Shown here piece after piece: positions 23,912 through 32,161 of a DNA stretch of 64,000 nucleotides (positions are counted from its first letter, which is position 1; each line of letters starts with the position of its first letter). The DNA lies in the NCBI RefSeq assembly GCF_049647105.1, contig NZ_JBARWZ010000120.1, positions 38,057-102,056 on the forward strand, given 5' to 3'. The notes below the pieces were generated by a model. That model saw only the letters and a program-made list of their open reading frames with translations, was not told the DNA's origin and ran no database searches. The translations under genes and the position numbers were made by a program. Origin of the DNA: Actinophytocola sp049647105 (lineage in GTDB: Bacteria; Actinomycetota; Actinomycetes; Mycobacteriales; Pseudonocardiaceae).

Positions 23912-26749
23912 ATGAGTCGCCGACGTGTCAGATCCGCCCTGGGGCGTGCCGCACTGTTACCCGTGCTCGCCACGGTCGCCGCGACGCTCACCGTCCTGCC
24001 CGCCGCCGCACCGGCCGGGGCCGCGCCGAGGCTCGCGGACGGCTTCGTGCTCCGCGACATCGAGACCGGCCTGGCTGGCATCTCCGGCGGCACCCTCGGC
24101 GACGGCCTCACCGACTTCGCGTACCTGCCCGACGAGACCATCCTGGTCGCGGGCAAGTACGGCAAGGTCATGTGGCTGCCACGCACCGGCGCGCCGAGGC
24201 AGATCGCGAACCTCCCGACCAACGGCGCGGGCGACCTCGGCCTCAACGGCCTCGCCGTCGCGCCCGACTTCGCGACCAGCGGGGCGATCTACACCGCGCG
24301 TGCCGTGACCGCGACCGGCCAGGGCACCGGCGCGAACGGCGTACTGCGGGTGAGCCGCTGGACGGTCACCACCGACGCGGCGGGCGACCCGACGGGCCTC
24401 TCGAACGAGCAGACGGTCGTGCAGACCTACGCCGACTTCTACATCCACGGCCTCTCCGGCCTGGTCGCCGCGCCAGACGGCACCGTGTGGGCCTCGATCG
24501 GCGACAACGCGAACTACGTCGGCGTCCCGCGTGAGTCGCTGCGCGCGATCGACCAGAACGACCTGCACGGCAAGCTGATCCACGTCAGCCCGGACGGCAC
24601 CGGCGTGCCGACGAACCCGTACTTCGACCCGGCCGCGCCGCGCTCGCCGCGCAGCCAGGTCTTCGCGAGCGGCTTCCGCAGCCCGTTCCGGTTCAGCCTC
24701 GAACCGGGCACCGGAAGGCCGGTACTCGGCGACGTCGGCAACGGTGCCATCGAAGAGATCAACATCGTCGCGGCTGGCAACAACTACGGCTGGCCGTGCT
24801 GGGAAGGCACCGTGAAGACCGCGTGGGGGAGGACCTACGCGGAGTGCGCGGGCGTTGCCTCGGCGCGGGCGGTCTACGCCTACCCGCACGTCGGGGGCAG
24901 CAGCGTCACCGGCGGCGTGGTCTACACGGGACACACCTACCCCCACGAGTACCACGGCAAGTACTTCTTCGGTGACTACGCCGACCGGATCATGTGGACG
25001 TTGCGGTGGGACGAGCGTGGCGAACTGACCACGCCGCCCGAGTCCGGCGGGTTCGGCACCGACATCGGAGCGCCGGTGAAGTTCGGCTCCGTGCCCACCG
25101 GCGGCGACATCGTCTACGCCGACATCGCGTCCGGGAAGCTGCGCAGGATCGTCTACGCGCCTGGCAACGTGGCGCCGGACCCGGTCATCACGTCCACTGT
25201 GGAACCCGCGACCCGCACGGTGTCGTTCGACGCCAGCGAGTCCACCGACCCCAACGGCGACCCGCTGACCTACGCGTGGGACTTCGGCGACGGCCAGACC
25301 GGCACCGGTGAGCTTCTCAGCCACACCTACGCGGCGGACCGGGAGAGCTTCGAGGTCACGCTCACCGCACGCGACCCCGGCGGCGCGAGCACCACCACGA
25401 CGGCGACCGTCCACCCGGGCAACCACCCGCCCGCACTGTCGTTGCGGGCGCCGGACCCGGCCGTCACGTTCGCGGTGGGCGACCTCGTCGCCGCCGACGC
25501 CACGGCGACCGACGCCGAGGACGGCCAGGTGGGCATCACCTGGGCGACCCAGATCATCCACTGCGCCGCCCCCGCCGACTGCCACCAGCACCCGGGCGCC
25601 CGCCAGGAGGGCCCTCGGTTCCGGCTCACCTTCGACGGGCACCCCGGCGACAGCAGGCTCGAGGTCACCGCGATCGCGACCGACTCGAAGGGCGCGGTCA
25701 CGACCGGCACGTTCGTGGTCCGGCCGATGCAGCACCGCGTGACGCTCAACAGCACGGCGGTGGCCGAGTTCACGATCGGCGAGGAGACGACGTCGTCCGG
25801 CCTGTTCACGGTCGGCACGCCGCTCACGATCACCGCGCCGGAGCACGCGCTCGACGGCGTCGGCACGTTCGCGCAGTGGGCGGAGGGCAGCACGAACCGG
25901 GTCCGCGAGGTCGTCCTGCCCGACGCCGACCAGGTGTACGAGGTCCTCTACGCCACCCCGATCGACGAGAGGTACGGCTCGGACACGGCGCTGCGCACCG
26001 CGCTCGGCGCGCCGACCGACGTCGAGCAGGGCGACACGAAGGTCCGCTGGCGCAGCTACCAGCGCGGCCGCCTGTACTGGTCGCCCGCCACCGGTGTGCA
26101 CGCGATGGCTGGCGCGGTGCTCGCCAGGTACCTGGCACTGGGCGGGCACCTGACGCTCGGCCTGCCCGCCGCCGACGAGCAGGCGGGCGCGGGTGGCGGC
26201 CGCTACCAGCTCCTTGACCGCAACCAGGGCCTCTACTGGCTCCCTGCCACGGGCGCGCACCTGGTGACCGGGGCGATCCACACCCGCTACCGCGCGATCG
26301 GCGCGGAGGGTTCCGCGCTCGGCTACCCGGCCACCGACGAGGGCGGCGCCCCGGCGGGCCGGTTCAACCACTTCCAGCGTGGCTCCCTCTACTGGACGCC
26401 TGACCACGGCGCGTGGGAGCTGTTCGGCGCGATCCTGGGCCGCTGGAACGCGCTCGGCGGCGCGGCGGGCCTTGGGTTCCCGACCGGCGCCGAGACCGGC
26501 ACCCAGCACGCAACGGGCCGCTACCAGCACTTCGAGCGCGGCACCGTCCTCTGGTCGGCCGCGACCGGCGCGCGGGAGGTCCTCGGCGCCATCCGGGCCC
26601 GCTACTTCGCGCTGGGCTGGGAGCGGTCCTACCTCGGCTTCCCGAAGAGCGGCGAGTACGCGGTCAGCGGCGGCCGCCGCAGCGACTTCCAGGGCGGCTA
26701 CGTCTTCTACGAATCGGCTACCGGTCGCGTCACCGACCGGCGGTACTGA
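23912..26749 (+). CDS. Secreted GSDH-type beta-propeller with PKD domain and LGFP repeats
   Basis: This is a 945-residue exported protein. A signal peptide (residues 1-37, cut after AGA) precedes a glucose/sorbosone dehydrogenase-type six-blade propeller (about 45-420; GLNGLAVAPDF, GLVAAPDGTVWASIGDN, FASGFRSPFRF). A PKD domain follows (about 425-510; DPLTYAWDFGDGQTGTG), then a second Ig-like region. The last third holds five LGFP repeats (LGAPTD, LGLPAAD, LGYPATDE, LGFPTGAE, LGFPKSGE). LGFP repeats are associated with attachment to arabinogalactan walls, which suits the surrounding genes. PQQ binding and catalysis are unproven. ATG 23912 is preceded by GGGGGA. Confidence 0.85.
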   Translation: MSRRRVRSALGRAALLPVLATVAATLTVLPAAAPAGAAPRLADGFVLRDIETGLAGISGGTLGDGLTDFAYLPDETILVAGKYGKVMWLPRTGAPRQIANLPTNGAGDLGLNGLAVAPDFATSGAIYTARAVTATGQGTGANGVLRVSRWTVTTDAAGDPTGLSNEQTVVQTYADFYIHGLSGLVAAPDGTVWASIGDNANYVGVPRESLRAIDQNDLHGKLIHVSPDGTGVPTNPYFDPAAPRSPRSQVFASGFRSPFRFSLEPGTGRPVLGDVGNGAIEEINIVAAGNNYGWPCWEGTVKTAWGRTYAECAGVASARAVYAYPHVGGSSVTGGVVYTGHTYPHEYHGKYFFGDYADRIMWTLRWDERGELTTPPESGGFGTDIGAPVKFGSVPTGGDIVYADIASGKLRRIVYAPGNVAPDPVITSTVEPATRTVSFDASESTDPNGDPLTYAWDFGDGQTGTGELLSHTYAADRESFEVTLTARDPGGASTTTTATVHPGNHPPALSLRAPDPAVTFAVGDLVAADATATDAEDGQVGITWATQIIHCAAPADCHQHPGARQEGPRFRLTFDGHPGDSRLEVTAIATDSKGAVTTGTFVVRPMQHRVTLNSTAVAEFTIGEETTSSGLFTVGTPLTITAPEHALDGVGTFAQWAEGSTNRVREVVLPDADQVYEVLYATPIDERYGSDTALRTALGAPTDVEQGDTKVRWRSYQRGRLYWSPATGVHAMAGAVLARYLALGGHLTLGLPAADEQAGAGGGRYQLLDRNQGLYWLPATGAHLVTGAIHTRYRAIGAEGSALGYPATDEGGAPAGRFNHFQRGSLYWTPDHGAWELFGAILGRWNALGGAAGLGFPTGAETGTQHATGRYQHFERGTVLWSAATGAREVLGAIRARYFALGWERSYLGFPKSGEYAVSGGRRSDFQGGYVFYESATGRVTDRRY

Positions 26750-26757
26750 AGGGGAAC

Positions 26758-29223
26758 ATGGTGAGACACAAGGGAAACCTGCTGCTGGTCTGCGTGGTCG
26801 CGGCCGCACTGCTCGGCGCACAGGGCACCACGGCGGTGGCCGCGCAGGAGCGGGTCGATCTCGGCGGGGCGGCCGCGCGGGGTGTCGCGCCCGTCGGCTT
26901 CGAGGACGCGCGCAGGACCCCGGTGACCGACGGCGCACCCGCCACGCGGCCGGGGGCGAGGACCGCCGCGACCCAGGCGACGGCGGTCGACGGCAGCGGC
27001 TCGGTGTACGTGCCGATGACCCCGGTCCGCGTGCTGGACACCCGGGCGGGCGCCCCGCTGGGGCCGGGTGCGTTCACGCTGCTGCCGCTGACGCACCACG
27101 TGCCGGCGGGCACGACCGCGGTCGTGCTGAACGTGACCGGTGTTTCCCCGACCCAGGGCACGTTCGTGACCGTGTGGCCCGCGGGCACCGACCGGCCCGA
27201 GGTGTCGAACCTCAACCTTCGTGCCCGTGAGACCAGGGCGAACGCGGCGACCGTCGCGCTGAACGGCCCGGTCCGGGACCTGTACGTCTACAACAACAGC
27301 GGCAGCACGAACGTGGTCGTCGACCTCGCCGGCTACTACACGGCGGGCACGGGCTCGAAGTTCACGGCGCGGTCGCCGTTGCGGGTGCTCGACACCCGTG
27401 GCGCGGGCGGCGCGCTCGGTGCCGGCGCGACCCGCGTCCTCGACCTGTCGTCCAGGGTGCCCGCGACCGCCACCGCGGTCACGTTCAACCTGACCGGCGC
27501 GTCCGCGACCGCGACCACGTTCGTCACGGCGTGGCCGGCGGGCGCCGCCCGCCCGACCGCGTCGACGCTCAACCTGGTGCCAGGGCAGGTCACGCCCAAC
27601 CAGGTGACGGTCTCGCTCAGCGCGGACCGGAAGGTGGCGCTGTACAACCACGCGGGCAGCACGCACCTCGTCGCCGACCTGGCCGGCTACTACGCCACCG
27701 ACCGAGGCGACCCGTACTACCAGCTGGCGCCGGTCCGCGTGGTCGACTCGCGCTACGGCGACCCGCTGCCCGCCGTGTCCAACGGCACGATCGCGCTGGA
27801 CACGGACCTGCCCGCCTCGGCCTCCGCGGTCACGTTCAACCTGACCGGCACCGCGCCGTCCGCGTCGACGTACCTGACCGCGTACCCGACGGCATCGGCG
27901 CGCCCGAACGCCTCGAACCTCAACCTGGTTCCCGGCCAGACCGCCGCGAACCTGGTGACCGTTGCCCTCGGCAACCGCTCGGTCGACGTGTTCAACCTCG
28001 CGGGCAGCACGCACTTCCTGATGGACCTCGCGGGCTACTTCGCGCCAGCGCCCGCCGCGTGCGCCACGGGCTGTGTGCACAGCTGGGCGGACAACGCCGA
28101 CGCCCAGCTGGGGGTCGGCACGACCGGCGGCTTCTCCACCGTTCCCGGCCGGGTCGACGGACTGTCCGGGGTGAAGGCGGTGACCGGCAGCTTCATCAAC
28201 GGCTACGCGTTGCGCGGCAACGGCGAGGTGTGGGCATGGGGCAGCAACGACCTGGGCGGCCTCGGCAACGGCAGGGCCTACGGCTTGAACCCCGCGCCGG
28301 GCAGGGTCGGGGCACTGACCGCCGTCACGCAGATCGCGGCCGGTGTCTACAACGGCTACGCGCTGCGCGGCAACGGCGAGGTGTGGGCGTGGGGCTACAA
28401 CGGTGACGGATCGCTGGGCGACGGCACCGTCAGCCCGCGCTACTCGCCGGTGCGGGTCAACACCCCGAGCGGCATCACGCAGGTCGCGGCTGGCTACACC
28501 ACGGCGTACGCGCTGCGCAGCGACGGCACGGTGTGGGCGTGGGGTGCCAACGGCAGCTCGCTCGGCAACGGCATGTACGGCACCGGCTGCGACACCACAC
28601 CGGTCGGCCCCGGCTGCCGCGCGGTCACGCCGATCCAGGTGCCCGGCCTGACCGGTGTCGCGTCGATCGCCGCCACCCGCAACGCCGCCTTCGCCGTCAA
28701 GTCCGACGGCACCGTCTGGACGTGGGGCTTCAACGCCCACGCCGAGCTGGGCATCGGCACCGTGGGTGGCCCGGCGTGCTTCGACAACCCGAGTGGCCAG
28801 GACTGCACCGTGCTCGCACCGGTCCAGATCCCCGGTCTCACCGGCGTCGCCGAGGTCGCGTCCGGCAGCATCAGGACGACCTACGCGATCAGGACCGACG
28901 GCACCGTCCTGTCCTGGGGCTGGAACGGCGAAGGCCAGCTCGGCAACGGCACCGACCCCGCCGAGTGCCTTGACCCGGCGACGCCCGACTGCGTCGGCAC
29001 CACGCCCGGCCCGGTCAGCCTGCTGACCGGCGTCACCGAGGTGGCTGGCGGCGCGGGCTACGTGCTGGCGGTGCGTTCCGACGGCGTGGCCTACGGCTGG
29101 GGTAAGTCACCGCAGGGCCAGGTCGGCCACGTTGAGGTGAGCGCGGTGCCTGCTGCCGTCACCGGCCAGACCGGCGTCACGGCGGTCGGCAGCGGCGGCG
29201 GCACGTCCTACCTCGTCAAGTAA
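26758..29223 (+). CDS. Secreted repeat protein with RCC1-type beta-propeller
   Basis: This is an 821-residue exported protein whose start, ATG 26758, lies 8 bp after the previous stop with AAGGGG upstream. After a signal peptide (about residues 1-29) come three ~110-residue repeats, each opening with a (V/L)RV(L/V)D(T/S)R signature and closing with G-S-T-x-x-x-x-D-L-A-G-Y-(Y/F). These repeats are common in secreted actinomycete proteins. The C-terminal half (about 430-821) is a seven-blade RCC1-like propeller, with VWAWGSN, VWAWGYN, VWAWGAN, VWTWGFN, VLSWGWN and YGWGKS marking the blades. It has no catalytic motif; a surface-adhesion or carbohydrate-binding role is likely. It is cotranscribed with the LGFP protein. 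Confidence 0.82.
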   Translation: MVRHKGNLLLVCVVAAALLGAQGTTAVAAQERVDLGGAAARGVAPVGFEDARRTPVTDGAPATRPGARTAATQATAVDGSGSVYVPMTPVRVLDTRAGAPLGPGAFTLLPLTHHVPAGTTAVVLNVTGVSPTQGTFVTVWPAGTDRPEVSNLNLRARETRANAATVALNGPVRDLYVYNNSGSTNVVVDLAGYYTAGTGSKFTARSPLRVLDTRGAGGALGAGATRVLDLSSRVPATATAVTFNLTGASATATTFVTAWPAGAARPTASTLNLVPGQVTPNQVTVSLSADRKVALYNHAGSTHLVADLAGYYATDRGDPYYQLAPVRVVDSRYGDPLPAVSNGTIALDTDLPASASAVTFNLTGTAPSASTYLTAYPTASARPNASNLNLVPGQTAANLVTVALGNRSVDVFNLAGSTHFLMDLAGYFAPAPAACATGCVHSWADNADAQLGVGTTGGFSTVPGRVDGLSGVKAVTGSFINGYALRGNGEVWAWGSNDLGGLGNGRAYGLNPAPGRVGALTAVTQIAAGVYNGYALRGNGEVWAWGYNGDGSLGDGTVSPRYSPVRVNTPSGITQVAAGYTTAYALRSDGTVWAWGANGSSLGNGMYGTGCDTTPVGPGCRAVTPIQVPGLTGVASIAATRNAAFAVKSDGTVWTWGFNAHAELGIGTVGGPACFDNPSGQDCTVLAPVQIPGLTGVAEVASGSIRTTYAIRTDGTVLSWGWNGEGQLGNGTDPAECLDPATPDCVGTTPGPVSLLTGVTEVAGGAGYVLAVRSDGVAYGWGKSPQGQVGHVEVSAVPAAVTGQTGVTAVGSGGGTSYLVK

Positions 29224-29350
29224 CCGGGGAAGGACACGGCCATGCGTCGAGCGACGCCGCCGGTTGGCGCGCTGCCCCGCCGGGAGCACGGACCTCGCGC
29301 CGGGCTCTGCGCACGTCCGCGCGCTACGCTCGGCTCACACCGTGTGATCC

Positions 29351-29372
29351 AGGGGCGACGAGAGTCGCCCCT
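29351..29372. terminator. Hairpin upstream of glfT2
   Basis: A perfect 9-bp stem (AGGGGCGAC / GTCGCCCCT) with a GAGA loop lies 128 bp downstream of the RCC1-type gene. It probably ends that operon. The rest of 29224-29511 must hold the glfT2 promoter, but I cannot pick hexamers with confidence. Confidence 0.6.
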
Positions 29373-29511
29373 GCCGACCGCCTACCCGCGGTCATCGGCG
29401 CAGGTGACAGGTGGTCGATGGGCGTCAGTGTGCCATCGTGACCTAAAGGTAATCATGTGCGGCTGCACAGGTACGCTGGTCGGCCTGACGACCCTGGAGG
29501 ACTGAACTCGA

Positions 29512-31428
29512 ATGCTCGGCAGCACCCCGACCACGAGCGAGGCGTCGGCTCCGGACGAGCGGCTTGTGGAGCACGCGCCCAGCGGCCGTTTGGTCGCGCA
29601 GCGCGGACTGTTCCGCGGTCCCGACCCGGTCTGCCCTGACGACCTCTACGCACAGATCACCTTCGGCAACGCGGCGCGGGAGCGGCAGCGGCTGGTGGTG
29701 CACACCGGCGCCGAGGTGTCGATGGACACCTACTTCGGCCGTTTCCCGGCGAGCTACTGGCAGCGCTGGACCGTCGTGTCCGAGGTGCACGTCGAGGTGA
29801 CCGTGTCCGGCTCCGGCCGGATCGCACTCGTCGCGTCCGACTCAAAGGGTGAGACCCGCACGGTCGCCGCGAAGGAGGTCACCGGTCAGCGAGGTGGTCA
29901 GGTCACGCTGCGCGCGGCGCTCAACCAGTACCTCGACGGCGGCTTCCTGTGGATGGAGTTCGCCGCGCCGGAGTCCGACCTGGTCGTCGAGCGGCTCCGC
30001 TGGACCGTCGAGGCACCGGAGCTGCTGCGCCCGACGGCCGTGGTGATCTGCACGTACAACCGGGCCGACGACTGCACGAAGACGCTCCAGTCGCTCGCCG
30101 CCGACGACGAGGCGCTCGAGGTGCTCGACGCCGTGTACGTGGTCGACCAGGGCACCGACACCGTCGCGTCGCGGGACGCGTTCCCGCAGATCGAGAAGGA
30201 CCTCACGGGGCGGCTGCGCTACCTCCGCCAGCCGAACCTCGGTGGCGCCGGCGGCTTCGGCCGCGGCATGTACGAGGTCACCGAGCACGGCTCCGAGCAC
30301 GCGAACGTGCTGCTGATGGACGACGACGTGCTGTGCGAGCCGGAGATCGCCGTGCGGCTCACCGCGTTCGCCAACCGCACCCCGGAGCCGACCATCGTCG
30401 GCGGCCAGATGCTGCGGCTGCTGCACCCCACGATCCTGCTGGCCGGCGCCGAGTACGCGAACTTCGCGCAGATGGTGCCGGGCAAGGTCGTGAAGGGTGC
30501 GCTCGACGACGTCGACCTGACGGCCGAGGCCGAGGACGAGGACGGCGTGCCGACCGGCAAGCCCAACCGGGGCGACCGCCGCGTCGACGCCGACTACAAC
30601 GCGTGGTGGTCCTGCCTGATCCCGGCCGAGGTGATCGCCCGGATCGGGCTGCCGATGCCGCTGTTCTTCCAGTGGGACGACGTCGAGTACGGCTACCGCG
30701 CCCGCCACGCCGGGTTCGCGACCGTCACGCTGCCCGGCGCCGGGCTGTGGCACGCGGACTTCGACTGGAAGGACGCGGACAAGTGGAACGAGTACTTCGC
30801 GGTCCGCAACGCGATGATCGTGACGTCGCTGCACGCCGAGATCGACCCCAAGCAGACCGCGCGGGTTTTCGTGTCGCGGGTCAGCCGCTACCTGCTGTCG
30901 ATGCAGTACGGCCTCGCGGCCACGCTGATCCAGGCCGTCGAGGACTTCCTCAAGGGGCCTGACTTCCTGCACGACGGTGGCGCGGCCGCCGCCAAGCAGA
31001 TCCACGTCGTCCGCGCCGACTACCCGGACACGGTCATGCACCCGGCCAGCGAGATCCCCGGCCTGCCGGGTTCGGTGCCGATGGTCCAGGCCGGTCCCGT
31101 GCCGAGCAAGGCGCGGCTGGTGCTGATCAAGCGGCTCATCCACTTCGCGATGGGCAAGACCGTGCACCAGATCGGCGCGGTCACCCAGAAGGACGCCACG
31201 TGGTGGCACCTTTCGCAGTTCGACACGGTCGTCGTCACCGACGGCTCACAGGGCGGCGTGCGGGTCCGGCGCCGCGACCGTGAGGTGACGGTCAAGCTGG
31301 CCAAGCAGTGCGGCAGGCTCACCCGCCGCCTGATCAACGAGCTGCCCCGCCTGCGCGAGGAGTACCGCGCCGCGGCCCCCGACCTGACGAGCCGCGACAA
31401 CTGGCGCCGCCTCTACAACCGCGACTGA
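29512..31428 (+). CDS. glfT2: Galactofuranosyltransferase GlfT2
   Basis: This 638-residue protein matches the size of M. tuberculosis GlfT2 (637). That enzyme polymerises UDP-galactofuranose into the alternating beta-1,5/1,6 galactan of arabinogalactan on the cytosolic membrane face. Order: an N-terminal beta-sandwich (about 1-165; FPASYWQRWT), a GT-A domain with AVVICTYNRADDC, LGGAGGFGRGMYEV and the metal-binding DDD at 270-272, then FFQWDDVEYGYRARHAG with Trp388-Asp389-Asp390 and LWHADFDW with His414. The C-terminal helical region (about 430-638) drives oligomerisation in the family. All expected active-site residues are present. It heads a three-gene run with a methyltransferase and a paralogue. 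Confidence 0.93.
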   Translation: MLGSTPTTSEASAPDERLVEHAPSGRLVAQRGLFRGPDPVCPDDLYAQITFGNAARERQRLVVHTGAEVSMDTYFGRFPASYWQRWTVVSEVHVEVTVSGSGRIALVASDSKGETRTVAAKEVTGQRGGQVTLRAALNQYLDGGFLWMEFAAPESDLVVERLRWTVEAPELLRPTAVVICTYNRADDCTKTLQSLAADDEALEVLDAVYVVDQGTDTVASRDAFPQIEKDLTGRLRYLRQPNLGGAGGFGRGMYEVTEHGSEHANVLLMDDDVLCEPEIAVRLTAFANRTPEPTIVGGQMLRLLHPTILLAGAEYANFAQMVPGKVVKGALDDVDLTAEAEDEDGVPTGKPNRGDRRVDADYNAWWSCLIPAEVIARIGLPMPLFFQWDDVEYGYRARHAGFATVTLPGAGLWHADFDWKDADKWNEYFAVRNAMIVTSLHAEIDPKQTARVFVSRVSRYLLSMQYGLAATLIQAVEDFLKGPDFLHDGGAAAAKQIHVVRADYPDTVMHPASEIPGLPGSVPMVQAGPVPSKARLVLIKRLIHFAMGKTVHQIGAVTQKDATWWHLSQFDTVVVTDGSQGGVRVRRRDREVTVKLAKQCGRLTRRLINELPRLREEYRAAAPDLTSRDNWRRLYNRD

Positions 31429-31531
31429 CGCGTGGCCACGCGGGTTCTGGGCGTAGGACCCGCGTGGTTACCATGCCCGTGCGTCCCAAAATCCTCGTTT
31501 CGCGCAACCCTATTCGGATAGGACTTTCGCC

Positions 31532-32137
31532 ATGGCTTCCCTGGAATCGACCGAGGGCGAGGAGTACACCGACCGGCTCAAGCGGCTCGAGCTGCCGATG
31601 TGGAAGCGGGTCCTGGACGTCCAGGCTCCCTACCGGTGGAACATCCGCAGGCTGTTCGGTGACCGCGAGGTGCTCGACGTCGGCTGCGGCATCGGCCGCT
31701 GCCTCTCCCATCTCGCCCCGCGCGGGGTCGGCGTCGACCACAACAAGACCTCCGTCGAGGCGTGCCGCGAGCGCGGGCTGACCGCGTTCACCACGGACGA
31801 GTTCGCCGAGACCGAGTACGCGAAGCCGGGCCGCTTCGGCGGCATGCTCGCCGCCCACCTCGTCGAGCACATGCCGAGGGAGGACGCGATCAAGATCCTC
31901 TCCGGCTACCTCGAGTACCTGGCCGACGACGCGCGGCTGGTGCTGATCTGCCCGCAGGAGCGCGGCTACGCCAGCGACAGCACGCACGTCGCGTTCTCCG
32001 ACTTCGACGCGTTGACGGACGTTGCCTACCAGCTGGGTTTCGAGAAGACCGACAGGCAGTCCTTCCCCCTGCCCAGGTTCGCGGGCAAGGCGTTCACCTA
32101 CAACGAGTTCGTGCTGGTCGCCGACCGCACGTCCTAG
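31532..32137 (+). CDS. Class I SAM-dependent methyltransferase
   Basis: This is a 201-residue methyltransferase. The SAM-binding motif is EVLDVGCGIGRCLSHLA (about residues 47-63), followed by GVGVDHNKTSVEAC, GGMLAAHLVEHM and LVLICPQERGY. There is no membrane segment. It lies between the two GlfT2-type genes (103 bp after the first, 24 bp before the second), so it may methylate a galactan terminus or a lipid-linked intermediate. O-methyl capping of polysaccharides is a known means of length control in other systems. The substrate here is inferred from location alone. Confidence 0.8.
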   Translation: MASLESTEGEEYTDRLKRLELPMWKRVLDVQAPYRWNIRRLFGDREVLDVGCGIGRCLSHLAPRGVGVDHNKTSVEACRERGLTAFTTDEFAETEYAKPGRFGGMLAAHLVEHMPREDAIKILSGYLEYLADDARLVLICPQERGYASDSTHVAFSDFDALTDVAYQLGFEKTDRQSFPLPRFAGKAFTYNEFVLVADRTS

Positions 32138-32161
32138 TCCCCACACTGGAGGAGCAGAACC

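Noticed and set aside
23957..26938. A ~990-residue open frame on the minus strand opposite the LGFP-repeat protein
   Set aside because: It is a GC-skew shadow of the real gene: Arg/Pro/Ala/Gly-rich, no domains and no ribosome binding site, while the plus strand has a signal peptide and clear domains.
29242..29505. Possible 87-residue gene upstream of glfT2
   Set aside because: It spans a terminator hairpin, is Arg/Pro-rich without a family, and has no convincing start signal.
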